Shown: positions 61,931 to 64,000 of the stretch, one piece after another | Layout: every line of letters starts with the position of its first letter | How positions within the stretch are numbered: position 1 is the stretch's first letter | Assembly (NCBI RefSeq): GCF_019279795.1 | Contig: NC_056739.1 | Span: forward strand, 11,655,968-11,719,967 | Direction: 5' to 3' | Length of the DNA stretch: 64,000 nt | DNA from: Protopterus annectens | Lineage: Eukaryota > Chordata > Ceratodontiformes > Protopteridae | Notes under the pieces: model-generated | What the model was told of the DNA's origin: nothing | Databases searched by the model: none | The model's input: only the letters and a program-made list of their open reading frames with translations | Translations under genes and position numbers: made by a program

Positions 61931-63519
61931 ATCTTGATCTCTGACTGGAAGAAAAGTTCCCTTCAAAAAAGCCTTAGTGATCTTTAAAGAGGCAATAGAT
62001 GCTTGGTTTTGTCTGACATGAAAGCTGGGTATGGCTGCTAATTATACTTTGATGACTGAGATCCTAGCACCTTCCTGAAACAAGCATACCAAGTAGCCTA
62101 AGATAGATGATAATGGCATTGAAAAAGGGTCTAAACCTTTGGAGGAAGTCTAGATAGCAAATAACTTTAATTTGCTAATGTTATCCTTACTTGTGTTAGG
62201 TATTTGTGATGAAGACAAAATATGTATAAAGTAGAAAGCCTGGTATCTCTGGCCATCTCTGGAACTGGAGGAACCATGAAGTCAACTTTAGGGTCTTTAT
62301 GTTTCAGTGAGGCTGACCAGATGGGTGTAGTAGAGGGTCTGAATGTGGATCCAGCAACCAGGGAGGGTGCTTCAGATGAAGTCAGAGAAAAGGGAGCCAC
62401 ACCTGCCAGGGCAAAAAGGGCACAATGAGAATCACCATTGTCTTGCACTTCATGGCTTTCTGAAAAAATTTAGTTATGAGTGGAAAGGGTGGAAATATGT
62501 ACAGGAAACCTGGAGGCCAACTGTGGACTACAGCATCCTTCAGCGACTGCACCTTTGAGGGAATCAAGCCAAAGTAGCTGCTGATGGGAGGCAAAAAGTT
62601 TGTAGCAAGGCTGGCCCCAGCGACTGAAAAACATCATAGTCACTAACAGAGTGAGGGACATTCATGAGGCAGAAGAGCAGACCTGTTCAGTTTGTCCACC
62701 AGAACACTGGAAGTCCCAAGGATGTACAATGCCACCAGAAAGCAATGAGAAGACATTACCCACTGCCACACACACATGGCTTCCAGGCATAACAGATATG
62801 AACTGGTTCTCCCTTACTTGTTAATATACAGATCACTGTTGTGTTATCTGTCTGTATGGCTATCACACCCTTAGGGAGGGAAATCTTGGAATGCATGCAA
62901 TGTTAAACAGGACCACCCTCATCCCCAAGGCACTGATGTGAAGCTTGACCTCTGTCGTCAACCATGTGTCTTGAAACATTGTCCCTTAGTAATGCCCCTC
63001 TACCCCAACAGTGAGGCATCTTTGGTCACAATGGCTGTAGGATATGGAAGAGTGAAAGGTCAACCCCATGTGGCTATTGGGGAGGTCAACCACCAATGAA
63101 TATGGTTCTTGGAAACTGATGTGAGGCACAGTGGGAAACGAAGATGTTTGTGTAATAATGACCACTGTACAGATAGTATTCACTGCAGTACTCACATGTA
63201 CAATTCTGCTTGAGGTACTAATATGATAAATGCAGCCATCGGCCCCAGCAAATGTACGATCAATCTTACCAGAGGATTTGGATGAGACAGGACCTCGGAA
63301 GCTATTTGACATAGGGATAGGATTCTTGATTCTGAAAGCCTGGCAATTTGTGATGTTTAATCCAGGTGGCACCCTATGAACTCTATTGTCTTTGATGGTG
63401 TCATCGTGCTTTTGGTCAGACTGATCATTATTACCAAGTAAGGAGCTAAGGGGAGCAAGACCCTGCACTGGATAATCCCTTTTGGATGGGGTGATAAGGC
63501 AGTCATCTATGTAGAGGAA
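61931..63519 (-). pseudogene. D13: DIRS YR N-terminus, methyltransferase, RNase H and RT end (relic)
   Basis: YR N-terminal part about 61950-62200 (antisense of the AAIHNF-type helix near 62040). MT and RH in order: VTLLVTMMFFSRWGQPCYKL (about 62640-62600), FLYIFPPFPLITKFFQKAMK and VILIVPFLPWQVWLPFL (62500-62385), here in one frame. RNase H: PLWDHIA-type and INVLEMRAVLL-type antisense near 62950-62900. RT: catalytic FLYIDDCLITP (63510-63480) right beside the D14 end, FIGAT-type stretch near 63400. No long frame. The left junction is the Gypsy duplication. Confidence 0.72.
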
Positions 63520-64000
63520 AAAGAAGTTATGTCTTACCATAATGTTCCATCTGTATTGTTGATCCTCATTCAGTCATTACGCATGGGTATTGGTTCCGAC
63601 CTCGGAACCGAGCCAGCCATTTTCCAAGCTTGCGTCAGCTTCCAACTCTCGAGCTAAACTCTTACCCACAATCCCCCTCTCCCTGTTACCTCAGATTGAG
63701 TTTGCAAGTCAAAGAAGGTAGAGGCTACCTCTGGTCAAATAACCTAAGAGAACCGGATGGTGAGATCCACTAGAAACCACAGGAGGGGGAAGGAGGGAGG
63801 GTCGTAATGACTGAACGAGGATCAACAATACAGATGGAACATTACGGTATGACAAATTCTTTATCTGATATTGTTAATACTCGTTCATTCCTTACACATG
63901 GGACAGAATCCTCAGCTACCTCTATTCCTGGGAGGCTCTCATGGAAGGACATTCCTGAGCACCATAGAACAGAAAGATGCTCTTCCCCTGGAGGCCAAAT
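63520..64000 (-). mobile_element. D14: 3' end of a DIRS element (left ITR, ICR, end of YR)
   Basis: Left end near 63520 (AAAGAAGTTATGTCTTACC) inserted in the RT of D13. ITR about 63560-63700 with GGTTCCGACCTCGGAACC, a perfect 8-bp inverted repeat, and a GCATGGG box. ICR about 63800-63905: first half complementary to 63520-63580, second half (TCTGATATTGTTAATACTCG) representing the unseen right end. After it GACAGAATCCTCAGCTACC and the last YR codons. CpGs are kept in the motif. Continues beyond the window. Confidence 0.85.
63560..63905. repeat. D14 left ITR and ICR
   Basis: Bases 63520-63585 pair with about 63805-63867, where ATGACTGAACGAGGATCAAC is the complement of the left arm. The order end arm, ITR, spacer, complementary arm, copy of the other end is the same as in D3, D8 and D9. 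Confidence 0.83.

Noticed and set aside
1..64000. CRISPR array, rRNA genes, bacterial operons
   Set aside because: No regularly spaced identical repeats, no rRNA sequence, and every recognisable gene belongs to a eukaryotic retroelement.

Overview
The window looks like a piece of a very large, repeat-choked vertebrate genome (salamander, caecilian or lungfish type; the species cannot be fixed from this sequence). Nearly every base belongs to a retroelement. I recognise no host exon, no rRNA or free-standing tRNA gene, and no CRISPR array. The dominant component is DIRS-type tyrosine-recombinase (YR) retrotransposons. I count fourteen copies or fragments, named D1 to D14 from left to right, and all lie on the minus strand. 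Two are essentially full length: D3 (7676-13840) and D9 (26847-34567). Both show the DIRS hallmarks: inverted terminal repeats (ITRs), an internal complementary region (ICR) that fuses copies of both ends, a gag gene with an N-terminal zinc finger, a pol gene with reverse transcriptase (RT), RNase H (RH) and Dam-like methyltransferase (MT), and a separate YR gene with R...HxxR...Y. D7 and D12 belong to a second, divergent DIRS lineage.

Layout. 1-3984: D1, 3' part outside the window. 3985-14390: D2 gag, broken by an R4/Dong-type LINE (about 5885-7620) and by D3. 14391-25145: D4 (gag plus 5' ITR), D5 (YR to gag) and D6 (gag plus 5' ITR). About 25146-25845: RT fragment D7. 25846-39235: old copy D8, split inside its YR gene by D9, whose 5' leader in turn carries a Penelope-like element (PLE1) of about 1.57 kb. 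39236-40163: a LINE 3'-end-like stretch with a DANA-like SINE. 40164-42745: a second Penelope-like element (PLE2). 42746-50582: D10, whose gag is interrupted by two tandem CR1/L2-like LINE fragments. 50600-55740: gag fragment D11, a Penelope relic, and D12. 55937-61930: a complete-length but decayed Ty3/Gypsy element with LTRs and a 5-bp target duplication, inserted in D13. 63520-64000: the 3' end of D14, inserted in the RT of D13.

How the parts relate. The order of events can be read from the nesting: PLE1 in D9 in D8; D3 in D2; Gypsy and D14 in D13; LINEs in D10. D3, D9, D1 and D14 keep CpG-rich terminal motifs, while D2, D4-D6, D8 and D10 have the TpG/CpA-decayed forms, which agrees with that order. 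Most reading frames carry frameshifts and nonsense changes, so the locus is a graveyard with two or three relatively young DIRS copies. The most unusual structural signals are: one short quasi-palindromic octamer found both in each DIRS ITR and many times in the same element's gag; hammerhead-ribozyme-like motifs in the inverted repeats of the Penelope elements; an inverted duplication placing the RT start motif of D1 on both strands; and the complete strand bias of the DIRS copies.
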